Positions 24,906-33,011 of a stretch of 41,184 bases of DNA are shown in pieces. Both the position numbers and the translations under genes were made by a program. Under the pieces are notes generated by a model. It did not search any database, was not told the DNA's origin, and saw only the letters and a list, made by a program, of their open reading frames with translations. The stretch's first letter is position 1. Each line of letters opens with the position of its first letter. Source of the DNA: an uncultured Clostridia bacterium (GTDB lineage Bacteria > Bacillota > Clostridia > Christensenellales > Aristaeellaceae); contig CAMVAJ010000016.1 of NCBI GenBank assembly GCA_947165425.1, forward strand, positions 1-41,184, in the 5' to 3' direction.

Positions 24906-25583
24906 TCAGCCCTTCTGTTCAATGGCCTCCAGGCAGCGCCGCTTGCTCTCCTCGATATGGTGCTGCATCAGCGCCCGGAAGCTTTCCAGATCCCGGGCCT
25001 CGATATAATCCACCAGGCGGTGATGCTCCTGATGAGCTTCCTCCAGGCGCGATTCCTGACGAATGGCCATGGCGGAGAACCGTGTGATGTACTCGTCCTG
25101 GCCGTCTATAACCCGAAGGATTCGGTTTTGACCCGAAATTCTGGTGATTTCATTATGGAAAGCCCTCGTCAGCGGGGAGAGCGTCTCGATATCCCGGGCC
25201 TTGACAAGCTCGTCCATCCGGGCCAGCTTGGTGCGCAGGTCGGTGATGTCCTCCTCAGTGGCGTGCTGGATGATCGCGGGGAGCGTCAGCATCTCCAGGG
25301 CGTTGCGGATAGTGTAGATCTCCTCCACGTCCGCAATCGTAAAGGCGCGAACCACCACGCCCCTGCGCAGAACATACTCCACCAGACCGTCACGCTCCAG
25401 CTTGCGCAGCGCCTCGCGCAAGGGGGTACGGCTGATATGTAGGCGATCCGCATAGGCTGTCTCGACAATCCGCTCGCCCGCGGGAATCTCTCCCGTGATG
25501 ATGGCATGCTTGAGCACCTCATAGGCGATCTCCCGGATCGGCCTTGACTCCATCATCGGCTGAAAGGTTACCTTGGTCATCAT
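24906..25583 (-). CDS. GntR-family regulator with FCD domain
   Basis: A 225-residue FadR-type regulator. The N-terminal winged helix (about residues 12-75) includes VETAYADRLHISRTPLREALRKLERDGLV. The C-terminal all-helical FCD domain has the metal-binding histidines expected of the group (AFHNEI, EEHHRL, MQHHIEES). FCD regulators usually respond to small organic acids. The ATG at 25581-25583 follows GGAGGT by ten bases; upstream in-frame codons run into the promoter. A TTGT-GT-ACAA palindrome at the transcription start suggests self-regulation. Confidence 0.9.
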   Translation of the reverse strand: MMTKVTFQPMMESRPIREIAYEVLKHAIITGEIPAGERIVETAYADRLHISRTPLREALRKLERDGLVEYVLRRGVVVRAFTIADVEEIYTIRNALEMLTLPAIIQHATEEDITDLRTKLARMDELVKARDIETLSPLTRAFHNEITRISGQNRILRVIDGQDEYITRFSAMAIRQESRLEEAHQEHHRLVDYIEARDLESFRALMQHHIEESKRRCLEAIEQKG

Positions 25584-25636
25584 GTTCGATAACACCTCCG
25601 GCAGGCTGGAAGCACAGACTGTACTTTGTCTGCACT

Positions 25637-25646
25637 TTGTGTACAA
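25637..25646. promoter_or_regulatory. Candidate GntR operator
   Basis: TTGT-GT-ACAA, an inverted repeat whose half-sites fit the TNGT/ACNA pattern of FadR-type regulators, with a two-base instead of three-base centre. It abuts the -10 of the gntR promoter. Nearby is a direct repeat ACTTTGT (25623-25629 and 25634-25640). Confidence 0.45.
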
Positions 25647-25674
25647 TGATAATACAAGCGCAAAAAAATGGCAA
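25646..25674 (-). promoter_or_regulatory. Promoter of the gntR operon
   Basis: Minus strand: -35 TTGCCA (25669-25674), 17-base T-rich spacer, -10 TATCAT (25646-25651). The spacer T-run also lies just beyond the hairpin at 25676-25705. Confidence 0.6.
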
Positions 25675-25675
25675 G

Positions 25676-25705
25676 AGGGAATCCGGCACTTTTGCCGGAT
25701 TCCCT
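25676..25705 (-). terminator. Hairpin terminator after the glycosyltransferase gene
   Basis: A perfect 13-bp stem (AGGGAATCCGGCA and its complement, loop of four) 53 bases after the glycosyltransferase stop. On the minus strand the T-run starts about eight bases after the stem, inside the gntR promoter spacer, so termination efficiency is uncertain. A second, perfect 7-bp hairpin (25742-25758) starts at the stop codon itself. Confidence 0.6.
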
Positions 25706-25757
25706 CCAAATTTTGCCTTTTTTCTTTGTTGTAAACCGCAAATCAGCGATCCGCTGA

Positions 25758-28700
25758 TCAGCCATAATAGACGTGCATGATCCGCTTGCCCAGCTCCAGC
25801 CACCATGTCGGAACCTCGAGCCCGCTGGCATAGGGGAAGAGGATCACAAAGAAGACCAGGCAGACTGCCAGATAGACGCATGTTACCGTCCTTGTGATCC
25901 GCGGCGACAGCGTCTCCAGCTTATCCAGGCAGCATGCCACGCTCAGGATCAGGAACGGAACCGAGGCGAAGTAGTGATAGATATAGGTTCCGCGCGGGAC
26001 CAGCACCCACGGCAGGAACTGCGCCATAAAGCCGATCAGCAGAAAAGCGAATGCGACGCGCATATCCGAGGCATCGAGATGCCACAGGTTCTCCTCGCCC
26101 TCCAGCGTGTAGCGATGCCGTTTCAGCCAAAGCGCGAACACGCCCGCGAGGCCGAGCAGGCCGATATACCACACCGCCGGATTGCCAAAGCAGAAGATCG
26201 CCAGGCTCCGCCCCCGCGGCATATAGGAGGCCATCGCGTAATACATCGGCCGGATGCTGAGCGGCCATTCGTACCACGGCGAATAGAACGGATGATCCAT
26301 GCCCAGCCGTGGCGTGGAGTGGTAGCCAAGCATCCCCTCCTGCGCCTGCCAGATCAGCTTCAGGAAGGTGCCGAAATCGCGCGGCTTGGCAAAGGCAAAG
26401 TATGGAATGTAGCAGAGACAGTAGATCGCCAGCGGAATGGCCACAAAGAACAGCAGACACCACAGGCACAGGTGCAGGATCCGTCTGAAGCTTCGCTCGC
26501 CCCGGATCCGGGCATTCTCATCGCCCGTCTCAAGAGCGATCCCATGCGCCTCCCCCGCCATGCGCAGCTGGCGGACGCAGGTCCAGAAGTAGAGCACCGC
26601 CAGTCCGATCCCGGCATAGATCCCAATCCACTTGGTGGCGACCGCGCAGCCCATGAACAGGCCGCTGAGCGCGAGATCCGGCAGAAGCTTCTGGATTCGG
26701 ATCATGCATCCGCCCTGGACCGCGCACCAGTCCCGCTGGATCAGGCGCAGCATGAACAGGAAGGACAGCATGATGAAGAGCACCGGGAAGGAGTCGATGG
26801 TCGCGATTCTCGTTTGGGTGTAATGCATGGTGTCCAGCGAGAGCATGACCGCGGCCGCGGCGGCGGGCAGCGTGTGCTTCGTCAGCTGTTTTCCGAGGAC
26901 ATAGATCACCGGCACCATCACAATGCCGGCGAGACAGCCCGCCAGCCGCCAGCCGAAGGGCGTCATGCCGAAGATCGCGACGCACAAGCTCATCAGGAGC
27001 TTGCCCAGCGGCGGATGGGTGGTCTCGTAGGGCTGTTCGCCATGGAGATGCTCATAGGCCGTGCGCGCGTGATAGATCTCGTCGAAGTAGGTGGAATTGT
27101 ACCAGCCCGGCTCCCCCTCGCAGGTGCCCGGCTCGTCTGTGACCGCGCTGCCGTCGCTGACCAGCGGCGAGCCCTCCGCCATGCCGGTCTGAGAGACAAA
27201 GACAGCTGGGATCTCCCTGCCCGAGACCATGCTCACCTCGACCCAGCCGCCGTTTGACGTGTCCGCGCGGCTGGCCTCCTCCCGCGTGACCTGCACCGGC
27301 TCGCTGTCCTTCCCGGCATAATACCAGTATACGTCCTCGCTCTGGCGGAAGATGACCTCCTTGAGCACTAAGTTGATCTGCTGCGCGGTGATCCGCACAT
27401 AGCGGCCCGAGAGCTTCTGAACGCCGTCGTAGCTCCTCGAGGTGCTCCAGACGCGCTCGCCGTCGCCGCTGGATCGCAGGGGCATCAAATACTTCCAGCG
27501 GTAGCACTCGCCCTGCTCCATCTCAGCCCAGTATTCATCCGACCAATGCTCCCCGTCGTTTGAGACAGCCACGGAGAAATCCCGCCGGGAGACCCCGCAG
27601 AAATAGAGCATGGAAAAGTTCTCGTATTGATCCCCAAGGTCGAGCGTGACGCGCTCCTCCACGGCGGAGGAGGTCCAGGCCGTCTGCGGCGCTTTGGTCG
27701 AGCCAAGATGCCACAGGCCAATGATGGCGTAAACCGCCGTGATCGCGACCACCAGCACCGTGTCCAGCCTTCTCCAATGGAGCGAGGCGTCCAGCGCAAA
27801 GCGCGGCAGCCGGGCCCGTGTTACCGGCGCGCCCAAGACAGGAAGGATAGGTCTCAACCCGTCGTTCAAGCTCTCGCCTTGATCCAGTATGCAGACGTCT
27901 CCCGCCGTCCAGAGGGTCAGACCTGCCGCTGTCAGCAGCAGGCCGGCGGCGATGGAAGCCAGCCAGAAGGTGTCGTTGTTCAGATGCCCCTGGCTCGCGC
28001 CCAGGGCAATGGCGTTGTCCAGCGGAATGCCGATGTTGATCATTAGCGCGGCCGAAACCAGGCACAGGCTGATCAGCAGACGGAGATCCCGCCGCCAGCT
28101 AAGCGCCAGCGCCAGCAGCCCGATGGCCGGCACAAGATACCGCTCGTGCATCCGTGTCCCGAGCGTAAATAGCAGCAGAAAGAGCACCGCGCCGCACAGG
28201 GGCAGATCCCGGAGACGGCAGGAGCGCAGATACAGGAGGATCGGGACCGCCACTGCGAAAGCCAGGGCGCCCGTCCCCAGGATGTCGTAGTTCTGCCCGG
28301 AGCCCACCGCGCAGAAGGCGAAGAAGCCAGCGAAGCCCGCCGACAGGGCCGCCTCAGCCCAGGGCAGCGTCTTGCCGGCACGGCGGTTCCACAGCAGGGT
28401 GACCAGTCCCCAGGCGAGGGCGATGCTGGACAGACACAGGCAGACGCCGAGCTGCGCCGGGGTCTCCAGCGCGCGCCAGTTTTCCCCGAAGAGATAGTAG
28501 AGGTTCGCCGCGTTCACCGACACATGGGGGTAGGAGGACATGGTGTTCCGGTAGAGCTGAATCAGCCAGTCCTGCTCCTGCCCGATGCTGAAGGGAATGA
28601 CCACAGCAGCCACCAGTGCGATCGCCAGCAGAACGCCCAGGAGCAGCTTCCTCCGGCTCTCCTTTTCGCGCACTGCCACGATCACCAGTGCCAGCAGTCC

Positions 28701-30068
28701 CAGCGGCCCGACCACCAGCGCCTGCGGTTTGACCAGCACCGCCAGCACATAGACCGGGATCGCCGCCGCAAAATGCTTGCGCATGGCCAGAACGACCACC
28801 AGGAGCAGCAGGAGCAGCAGCACCGCGTCAATCTGTCCCCAGGCGCTGCTGACCAGGATCAGCACCGGGTTGAAAGCCATCAGCAGCGCCAGCTCGGAGG
28901 CCTGTCTGTCTGTCCGGCCCGCGCTCTTTGCCACGCGCCAGACGAGGAATGAAATCCCGATGTCACAGAGGATCGCTGGAAGCTTCAGGCAGACATATTC
29001 CAGGCCCGCGGGCGGATAAGGAAGAATGCTTTCGAGGCTCCGCCAGAGCCAGCGAAGCGCGCCGAGCACCAGCATATAGGCAGGAGGATAATCACAGAAA
29101 TAGTCCGCGCTGTAGAAGCCCACCGGCCCCATCTTCAGCATGCGGTCTCCCCAGGCCCGGAAGCAGTTGATATCGACCTCATATCCTTCGACCCTGGCCG
29201 CGATGACCACGCGCACCGCGATCGCGAGCGCGAAACACAGCCAGAGACACCAGCGCGGAAAGCGGCCCACGGTTTGCTCACCGCCTGCGGACTTGCGTCC
29301 GCCGCGCAGGATCCAGCCTGAGAGCAGAAGCGCCAGCAGCGCATAGGCCGCGCCGGCCGCCGCCAGCCAGGGCCACGCCGACGCTGCCTCATTGACATCG
29401 TCCGAATCCCAGCTGTCTTCCCAGTCGTCCGCGTCATCGCCCTGATTCCAGGATGCATCCGAGGAGAAAAAGAGGGTCGCCACCATATCGCCCGGAACGC
29501 TGTCCACCTTGGTCAGCGACAGATCATCGAACCACGCTTTGCCCGACGCCTCCGCGCTGTAACCGCCAACGCGGGCGCAGACGGTCAGCGTCGTCTGTTC
29601 AGGGCCGGTTTCGCCGTAGAGTTCCACATAGACCCACTGGCCCTGCGTGTCGTAGATGGGCCGGGTCCGCGCGTAGAGTCCCTCCACCGAGAGATTTGCG
29701 CCCCAGCTGCTCGTAACAGAGACCCCCTCGGCCCGAATCCAGCCGGACAGCAGATAGAGCTCCTCCGGCTCCACGTCGACGACCTGAACAAACCGGGCGT
29801 CGTTGTCCGCGTAGTTCTGAACGGCGGCACAGCCTGTGCCGTTGTGGGGCAGCGTATTGTCCAGGGTGTAGGAGGAATACCCCTCCGCGGTATACCAGGC
29901 GCTGACCTCCCAGCCGGCGGGATTGCCATAGCTGTCCAGCTTCTCAAAGCCAGGGTTCACGATCAGATTGACAGGCTCCTCCGCAAGGGAAGCATTCAAA
30001 AAAAAGATGCCCCAAAACAGGACGAGCGCGCCGCAGGCGATTCTTGTCCATAGATTGCGCAAGGCCAC
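25758..30068 (-). CDS. Giant fusion of two GT-C glycosyltransferases with binding domains
   Basis: A 1436-residue membrane protein. Order: signal or anchor helix (about 10-29); a carbohydrate-binding-like beta sandwich (32-190, starting NLIVNPGFEKLDSYGNPAGW); a very acidic linker (205-228); a first GT-C module with many membrane helices (about 275-725; candidate catalytic Asp299 in EVDINCFRAWGD, and TRMHERYLVPA near 638); a discoidin-like domain (about 800-910, ending GRYVRITA); and a GT39/PMT-type module (about 990-1436) with YFDEIYHARTAYE (D996, E997) and THPPLGK (1017-1023). Both modules should use polyprenyl-phosphate sugars and act outside the membrane. The start is GTG at 30068; TTG at 30062 is better spaced from GAGGT and may be the real one. 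It follows yraN closely. Confidence 0.88.
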   Translation of the reverse strand: MALRNLWTRIACGALVLFWGIFFLNASLAEEPVNLIVNPGFEKLDSYGNPAGWEVSAWYTAEGYSSYTLDNTLPHNGTGCAAVQNYADNDARFVQVVDVEPEELYLLSGWIRAEGVSVTSSWGANLSVEGLYARTRPIYDTQGQWVYVELYGETGPEQTTLTVCARVGGYSAEASGKAWFDDLSLTKVDSVPGDMVATLFFSSDASWNQGDDADDWEDSWDSDDVNEAASAWPWLAAAGAAYALLALLLSGWILRGGRKSAGGEQTVGRFPRWCLWLCFALAIAVRVVIAARVEGYEVDINCFRAWGDRMLKMGPVGFYSADYFCDYPPAYMLVLGALRWLWRSLESILPYPPAGLEYVCLKLPAILCDIGISFLVWRVAKSAGRTDRQASELALLMAFNPVLILVSSAWGQIDAVLLLLLLLVVVLAMRKHFAAAIPVYVLAVLVKPQALVVGPLGLLALVIVAVREKESRRKLLLGVLLAIALVAAVVIPFSIGQEQDWLIQLYRNTMSSYPHVSVNAANLYYLFGENWRALETPAQLGVCLCLSSIALAWGLVTLLWNRRAGKTLPWAEAALSAGFAGFFAFCAVGSGQNYDILGTGALAFAVAVPILLYLRSCRLRDLPLCGAVLFLLLFTLGTRMHERYLVPAIGLLALALSWRRDLRLLISLCLVSAALMINIGIPLDNAIALGASQGHLNNDTFWLASIAAGLLLTAAGLTLWTAGDVCILDQGESLNDGLRPILPVLGAPVTRARLPRFALDASLHWRRLDTVLVVAITAVYAIIGLWHLGSTKAPQTAWTSSAVEERVTLDLGDQYENFSMLYFCGVSRRDFSVAVSNDGEHWSDEYWAEMEQGECYRWKYLMPLRSSGDGERVWSTSRSYDGVQKLSGRYVRITAQQINLVLKEVIFRQSEDVYWYYAGKDSEPVQVTREEASRADTSNGGWVEVSMVSGREIPAVFVSQTGMAEGSPLVSDGSAVTDEPGTCEGEPGWYNSTYFDEIYHARTAYEHLHGEQPYETTHPPLGKLLMSLCVAIFGMTPFGWRLAGCLAGIVMVPVIYVLGKQLTKHTLPAAAAAVMLSLDTMHYTQTRIATIDSFPVLFIMLSFLFMLRLIQRDWCAVQGGCMIRIQKLLPDLALSGLFMGCAVATKWIGIYAGIGLAVLYFWTCVRQLRMAGEAHGIALETGDENARIRGERSFRRILHLCLWCLLFFVAIPLAIYCLCYIPYFAFAKPRDFGTFLKLIWQAQEGMLGYHSTPRLGMDHPFYSPWYEWPLSIRPMYYAMASYMPRGRSLAIFCFGNPAVWYIGLLGLAGVFALWLKRHRYTLEGEENLWHLDASDMRVAFAFLLIGFMAQFLPWVLVPRGTYIYHYFASVPFLILSVACCLDKLETLSPRITRTVTCVYLAVCLVFFVILFPYASGLEVPTWWLELGKRIMHVYYG

Positions 30069-30086
30069 TCACCTCAGTTCTCTCCA

Positions 30087-30452
30087 TCAGCCGATTAACG
30101 CGTTTGGAATATGCGTGATGCCATCGGAGGTAATCTCGATCACGTCCATCCGCGCCGGCACGTCCATGTTTCCGCCGCGGGCCAGATAAGCCAGGGCGGC
30201 CCGCCACAGGCGCCTCTTTTTGTCCGCTGTCACCGCGAGAAGGCCTTCCCCCGCATGGCCGCCGGGGCGGTATTTAACCTCCACAAAGACAAGGGTATCT
30301 CCCTCGCGCATCACCAGGTCGATCTCTCCGCCGCAGGCACGGAATCGCGCCTGGACGAAGGTCATGCCGCGCGACTCCAGGTAGGATCTGGCGATTTCCT
30401 CTCCGCTGATCCCTTTCTGATACCGGGTCTGGCTCTTCTCCTCCGCTGTCAT
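30087..30452 (-). CDS. YraN-family endonuclease-like protein (UPF0102)
   Basis: A 121-residue protein with a Holliday-junction-resolvase-like nuclease fold. The putative active-site pattern is visible: GEEIARSYLESRG, then GGEIDLVMREGDTLVFVEVKYR, giving the E...D...E-x-K arrangement. The cellular role is unsettled. The ATG at 30450-30452 has GGGAG six bases upstream; the longer in-frame extension overlaps rnhB and is not credible. It lies 34 bases downstream of rnhB, the common Firmicutes order rbgA-rnhB-yraN. Confidence 0.9.
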   Translation of the reverse strand: MTAEEKSQTRYQKGISGEEIARSYLESRGMTFVQARFRACGGEIDLVMREGDTLVFVEVKYRPGGHAGEGLLAVTADKKRRLWRAALAYLARGGNMDVPARMDVIEITSDGITHIPNALIG

Positions 30453-30486
30453 ACTGTTCTCCCGCCGCGTCGCACAGGAACTTGTC

Positions 30487-31110
30487 TTACAGAAAATGTC
30501 CGATAAAGCTCCTGCGATGGATCGGACAGGGGCCAAGTCTGCGGATCGCTTCGATGTGTGCCGCCGTACCATAGCCTTTGTGCTGCTCAAAGCCGTACCC
30601 GGGCCATTGCGCTGCCGCCTCGCGCATCCAGCGATCCCTCGTCACCTTTGCGATGATGGAGGCCGCCGCGATCCGGTAGGAGGTGGCGTCCCCCTTGATG
30701 ATCGGCACCTCCCGCCCCCGCAGGTCCAGGTTCTTCACCGCGTCGATCAGATAGACATCCGCTTCCACCTGTCGGGCCGCGCGCCGCATCGCGTTCATCG
30801 TGGCCTGCAGAATGTTGATCTCATCGATCTCCTCCGCCATCGCGAAGCCCACACCGACCGCTTCCGCTTCCGCCATGATCTCGCCATAGAGGAGCTCCCG
30901 GCGTTTTTCTGAGAGCTTCTTGGAGTCGTCCACCCACAGTATGGCCGATTCGATCGGCATGCGCACACACGCCGCGACCACCGGCCCGGCCAGGGGGCCG
31001 CGCCCCGCCTCGTCCATGCCGGCCAGGACGATAGTTTCGTCTGTTTTGATATAGGATAGATCAAACGCCCGCAGCGTTTCCATCCGCTCCTGCCGGTTCG
31101 TTCCCGCCAT
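30487..31110 (-). CDS. rnhB: Ribonuclease HII
   Basis: Cleaves the RNA strand of RNA-DNA hybrids and single ribonucleotides in DNA. The 207-residue protein shows GMDEAGRGPLAGPV (D33, E34), YLIDAVKNLD with the third carboxylate, and DATSYRIAAASIIAKVTRDR. The C-terminus (CPIHRRSF) is typical. The ATG at 31110 has AAGGAG ten bases upstream and lies 50 bases inside the end of rbgA, a long overlap; Met10 is an alternative that still overlaps. Confidence 0.95.
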   Translation of the reverse strand: MAGTNRQERMETLRAFDLSYIKTDETIVLAGMDEAGRGPLAGPVVAACVRMPIESAILWVDDSKKLSEKRRELLYGEIMAEAEAVGVGFAMAEEIDEINILQATMNAMRRAARQVEADVYLIDAVKNLDLRGREVPIIKGDATSYRIAAASIIAKVTRDRWMREAAAQWPGYGFEQHKGYGTAAHIEAIRRLGPCPIHRRSFIGHFL

Positions 31111-31984
31111 TTGTATTCTGCTCCTTCGCCATGGTTTTGGCTCGCGGCGGCCGCTCGAGACTGATCCGCCCGCATTTTCCGGCCCGGAACTCGTCCAGCA
31201 CCACCGCGCAGCAGCGGTCGTAGTCGCTGACGCCGCCCTTCATCAGGAAGCCGCGGCCTGCGCACACCTCGTCCAGCAATTCCGGCCCACGTTTCGTCGG
31301 ATCCGCGATCCGGTATCTGGCGCAGGCTGCCTCGGGCGCGCTCGCCAGCAGATCCTCCAGGAGCAGGATCGTCAGCAAGGGCAGATCCACGACATCGTCC
31401 TTGATCGAGCCGATATAGCACAGCCGTCTGGCCGCCAGCTGATCCTGCAGCTTGGGCCACATCAGGCCCGGGGAATCCATCAGCTGCAGATAGGGAGTAA
31501 TATTCACCCACTGGTTGGAACGCGTCACGCCGGGCTTGTCGCCGGTTTTGGCGATGCCGCTGCCGTGCAGCCGGTTGATCAGCGTGCTCTTCCCGACGTT
31601 TGGAACGCCGACGACCATCGCGCGGACCGTTTTGCGCATGCCCTTGGCCGCCGCGCGCGCCACGGCCTCCTTCGCCGCACGGTCAATCAGCGCTAGCGCA
31701 TCCTTCGCCTTCCCGCTGACGGCGGAAAAGGGCGCCGCCTCGATCCCCTCCGCCCGATAGTGCCGGAGCCAGGCCGCCGTGATTTGCGGATCCGCTAAAT
31801 CCGCCTTGTTCAGCAGCAGCACGCGGCTCTTTCCGCCGATCAGCCGCTCGAGCTCCGGATTCCGGCTGGAGTCCGGGATGCGGGCATCGCACAGCTCCAG
31901 CACCACGTCCACCCGGCGCAGCTGATCCGCCAGCAGGCGTTTCGATTTGGCCATATGGCCCGGATACCAGTTTATCTCCATCAT
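31061..31984 (-). CDS. rbgA: Ribosome biogenesis GTPase RbgA (YlqF)
   Basis: Circularly permuted GTPase that helps late assembly of the 50S subunit. The 307-residue protein opens with INWYPGHMAKSKR, then the G4 motif NKADL (about 60) precedes G1 GVPNVGKST (about 125) and G3 DSPGLMWPK (about 170), the permuted order. The C-terminal helical RNA-binding region follows. GAGGG lies seven bases before the first ATG. First gene of rbgA-rnhB-yraN and perhaps the glycosyltransferase. Confidence 0.95.
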   Translation of the reverse strand: MMEINWYPGHMAKSKRLLADQLRRVDVVLELCDARIPDSSRNPELERLIGGKSRVLLLNKADLADPQITAAWLRHYRAEGIEAAPFSAVSGKAKDALALIDRAAKEAVARAAAKGMRKTVRAMVVGVPNVGKSTLINRLHGSGIAKTGDKPGVTRSNQWVNITPYLQLMDSPGLMWPKLQDQLAARRLCYIGSIKDDVVDLPLLTILLLEDLLASAPEAACARYRIADPTKRGPELLDEVCAGRGFLMKGGVSDYDRCCAVVLDEFRAGKCGRISLERPPRAKTMAKEQNTNGGNEPAGADGNAAGV

Positions 31985-32010
31985 GTGGTTTCCCTCGCTT
32001 TACAGATCTC

Positions 32011-32039
32011 ATTAAACCATTCTTTAGGGCAAAAAGCAA
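32011..32039 (-). promoter_or_regulatory. Promoter of rbgA-rnhB-yraN
   Basis: Minus strand: -35 TTGCTT (32034-32039), 17-base spacer ending TGG, -10 TTTAAT (32011-32016). The leader is about 20 nt. Confidence 0.6.
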
Positions 32040-32075
32040 GAGGGTACTTCGCGCGCTCACCGCGAATCGCGTCTC

Positions 32076-32111
32076 AAAAAACCGTTCGAACGCAGGCATG
32101 TACGGAACGGT
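32076..32111 (-). terminator. Terminator-like hairpin without an assigned gene
   Basis: Minus-strand stem ACCGTTC/GAACGGT (32105-32111 with 32081-32087), 17-base loop, followed by TTTTT. No coding gene lies upstream on this strand, so it may end a short RNA starting in the AT-rich block, insulate rbgA, or be fortuitous. Confidence 0.45.
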
Positions 32112-32276
32112 CACCATGGTTCCATATTATCAAATCACGAACATTATTCTAAAATTTGATAATAATATTCGTATCACAACAGGGCTTAAAATTTGTCTAT
32201 CAGGTCCTGCATTTTACCAAGTTTTACATGATTTTCTTAACTTTTTGTGACATTCGGATTTCAGGTTTTCAAAGGG

Positions 32277-32305
32277 TTGACAAGGCTGTCCAAATTTCGT
32301 AAAAT
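32277..32305 (+). promoter_or_regulatory. Strong promoter of the leader RNA and pur operon
   Basis: Consensus -35 TTGACA (32277-32282), 17-base spacer, -10 TAAAAT (32300-32305). The start would be near 32312. This is the closest match to sigma-A consensus in the window. Confidence 0.85.
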
Positions 32306-32311
32306 GAGGCG

Positions 32312-32440
32312 CAATGTTCGGAAAGGCGGTGGCTCCCGATGAGGAACCGGCTTACCCACCCAGGGCGACCTGACCACAGCCGCATCAGCCTCTGCCAAGC
32401 GTTGCATGCAGGTGTGACGCAGAGAGCACGCCTTTTTCTG
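32312..32440 (+). ncRNA. Structured RNA upstream of purE, possible 6S RNA
   Basis: A 161-base stretch between a strong promoter and purE folds by eye into a rod. A closing stem pairs CGGAAAGGCG (32319-32328) with CGCC plus a T-run (32429-32440). A central bubble carries on its 3' side a small hairpin, GCGT/ACGC (about 32399-32420). A long arm is built from TGGC/GCCA, GAGG/CCTC, CGGCT/AGCCG and a terminal CAGG-GCGA-CCTG tetraloop hairpin (32361-32372). Closing stem, bubble with a 3' hairpin and terminal arm are the 6S RNA plan, and in Firmicutes a 6S gene often precedes purE. At about 125 nt it is shorter than usual, so a purine attenuator is the main alternative. Confidence 0.5.
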
Positions 32441-32472
32441 TTTCCAAACCAGACCAATGAAAGGAACAGACC

Positions 32473-32961
32473 ATGCGCAAAGTTGCGGTCATCATGGGCT
32501 CGGACAGCGATCTGCCTGTTCTTCAGCCCTGCTTCGACCAGCTCCGGGCCCTGGAGATCCCCTTCGAGGCCCATGTCTACTCCGCTCACCGGACACCCGA
32601 CGCCGCGGCGGATTTCGCCAGGGACGCCCGTGAGCAGGGCTTCGGCGTGATCATTGCCGCCGCGGGCAAGGCAGCCCATCTGGCCGGCGCGCTGGCTGCC
32701 CGCACGACCCTGCCCGTGATCGGCATCCCGGTCAAGTCCTCCACGCTGGACGGCCTGGACGCCCTTCTCTCCACCGTGCAGATGCCCAGCGGCATGCCCG
32801 TTGCCACCGTCGCCATCGACGGGAGTGCGAACGCCGCGCTGCTGGCCGCGCAGATTCTCGCGGTATCCGAGGGTAACCTGGCGGCGCGCCTGGATGCGGT
32901 CCGCGCCGAAAACACGCGCAAGGTCCTCGCCAAGGACGCGGCGCTGCAGGAAAAGCTCTGA
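32473..32961 (+). CDS. purE: 5-(carboxyamino)imidazole ribonucleotide mutase
   Basis: Converts N5-CAIR to CAIR in purine synthesis. The 162-residue protein has the class I-like [10 protein letters not shown] start (residues 8-17), SAHRTPD (37-43) and [20 protein letters not shown] lies eight bases before the ATG. No purK, the usual partner that makes N5-CAIR, is in the operon as far as it can be seen; it may be elsewhere, or the enzyme may work directly as AIR carboxylase. First gene of the pur operon. Confidence 0.95.
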   Translation: MRKVAVIMGSDSDLPVLQPCFDQLRALEIPFEAHVYSAHRTPDAAADFARDAREQGFGVIIAAAGKAAHLAGALAARTTLPVIGIPVKSSTLDGLDALLSTVQMPSGMPVATVAIDGSANAALLAAQILAVSEGNLAARLDAVRAENTRKVLAKDAALQEKL

Positions 32962-33011
32962 CATTCCTTCCAAACACAGAAGACAACCACATTGAGGAGG
33001 TACATGATTTC

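Larger units (their letters stand above)
31985..32276. other. Non-coding AT-rich intergenic region between divergent operons
   Basis: No gene is visible. It contains the rbgA promoter (32011-32039), a terminator-like minus-strand hairpin with no gene before it (32076-32111), and an AT-rich palindromic block: an 11-bp perfect inverted repeat (32125-32135 with 32154-32164), interleaved with a second imperfect one (32138-32148 with 32161-32171). The remainder up to the purE-side promoter shows no structure that I can support. Confidence 0.7.

Noticed and set aside
25773-27257. Long plus-strand frame inside the glycosyltransferase gene (494 codons)
   Set aside because: The product is an Arg/Gln/His-rich low-complexity shadow with no ribosome site of note.
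32306-32472. Purine, PRPP or ZTP riboswitch before purE
   Set aside because: I looked for the conserved cores of these classes and did not find them; the fold matches 6S RNA architecture better.
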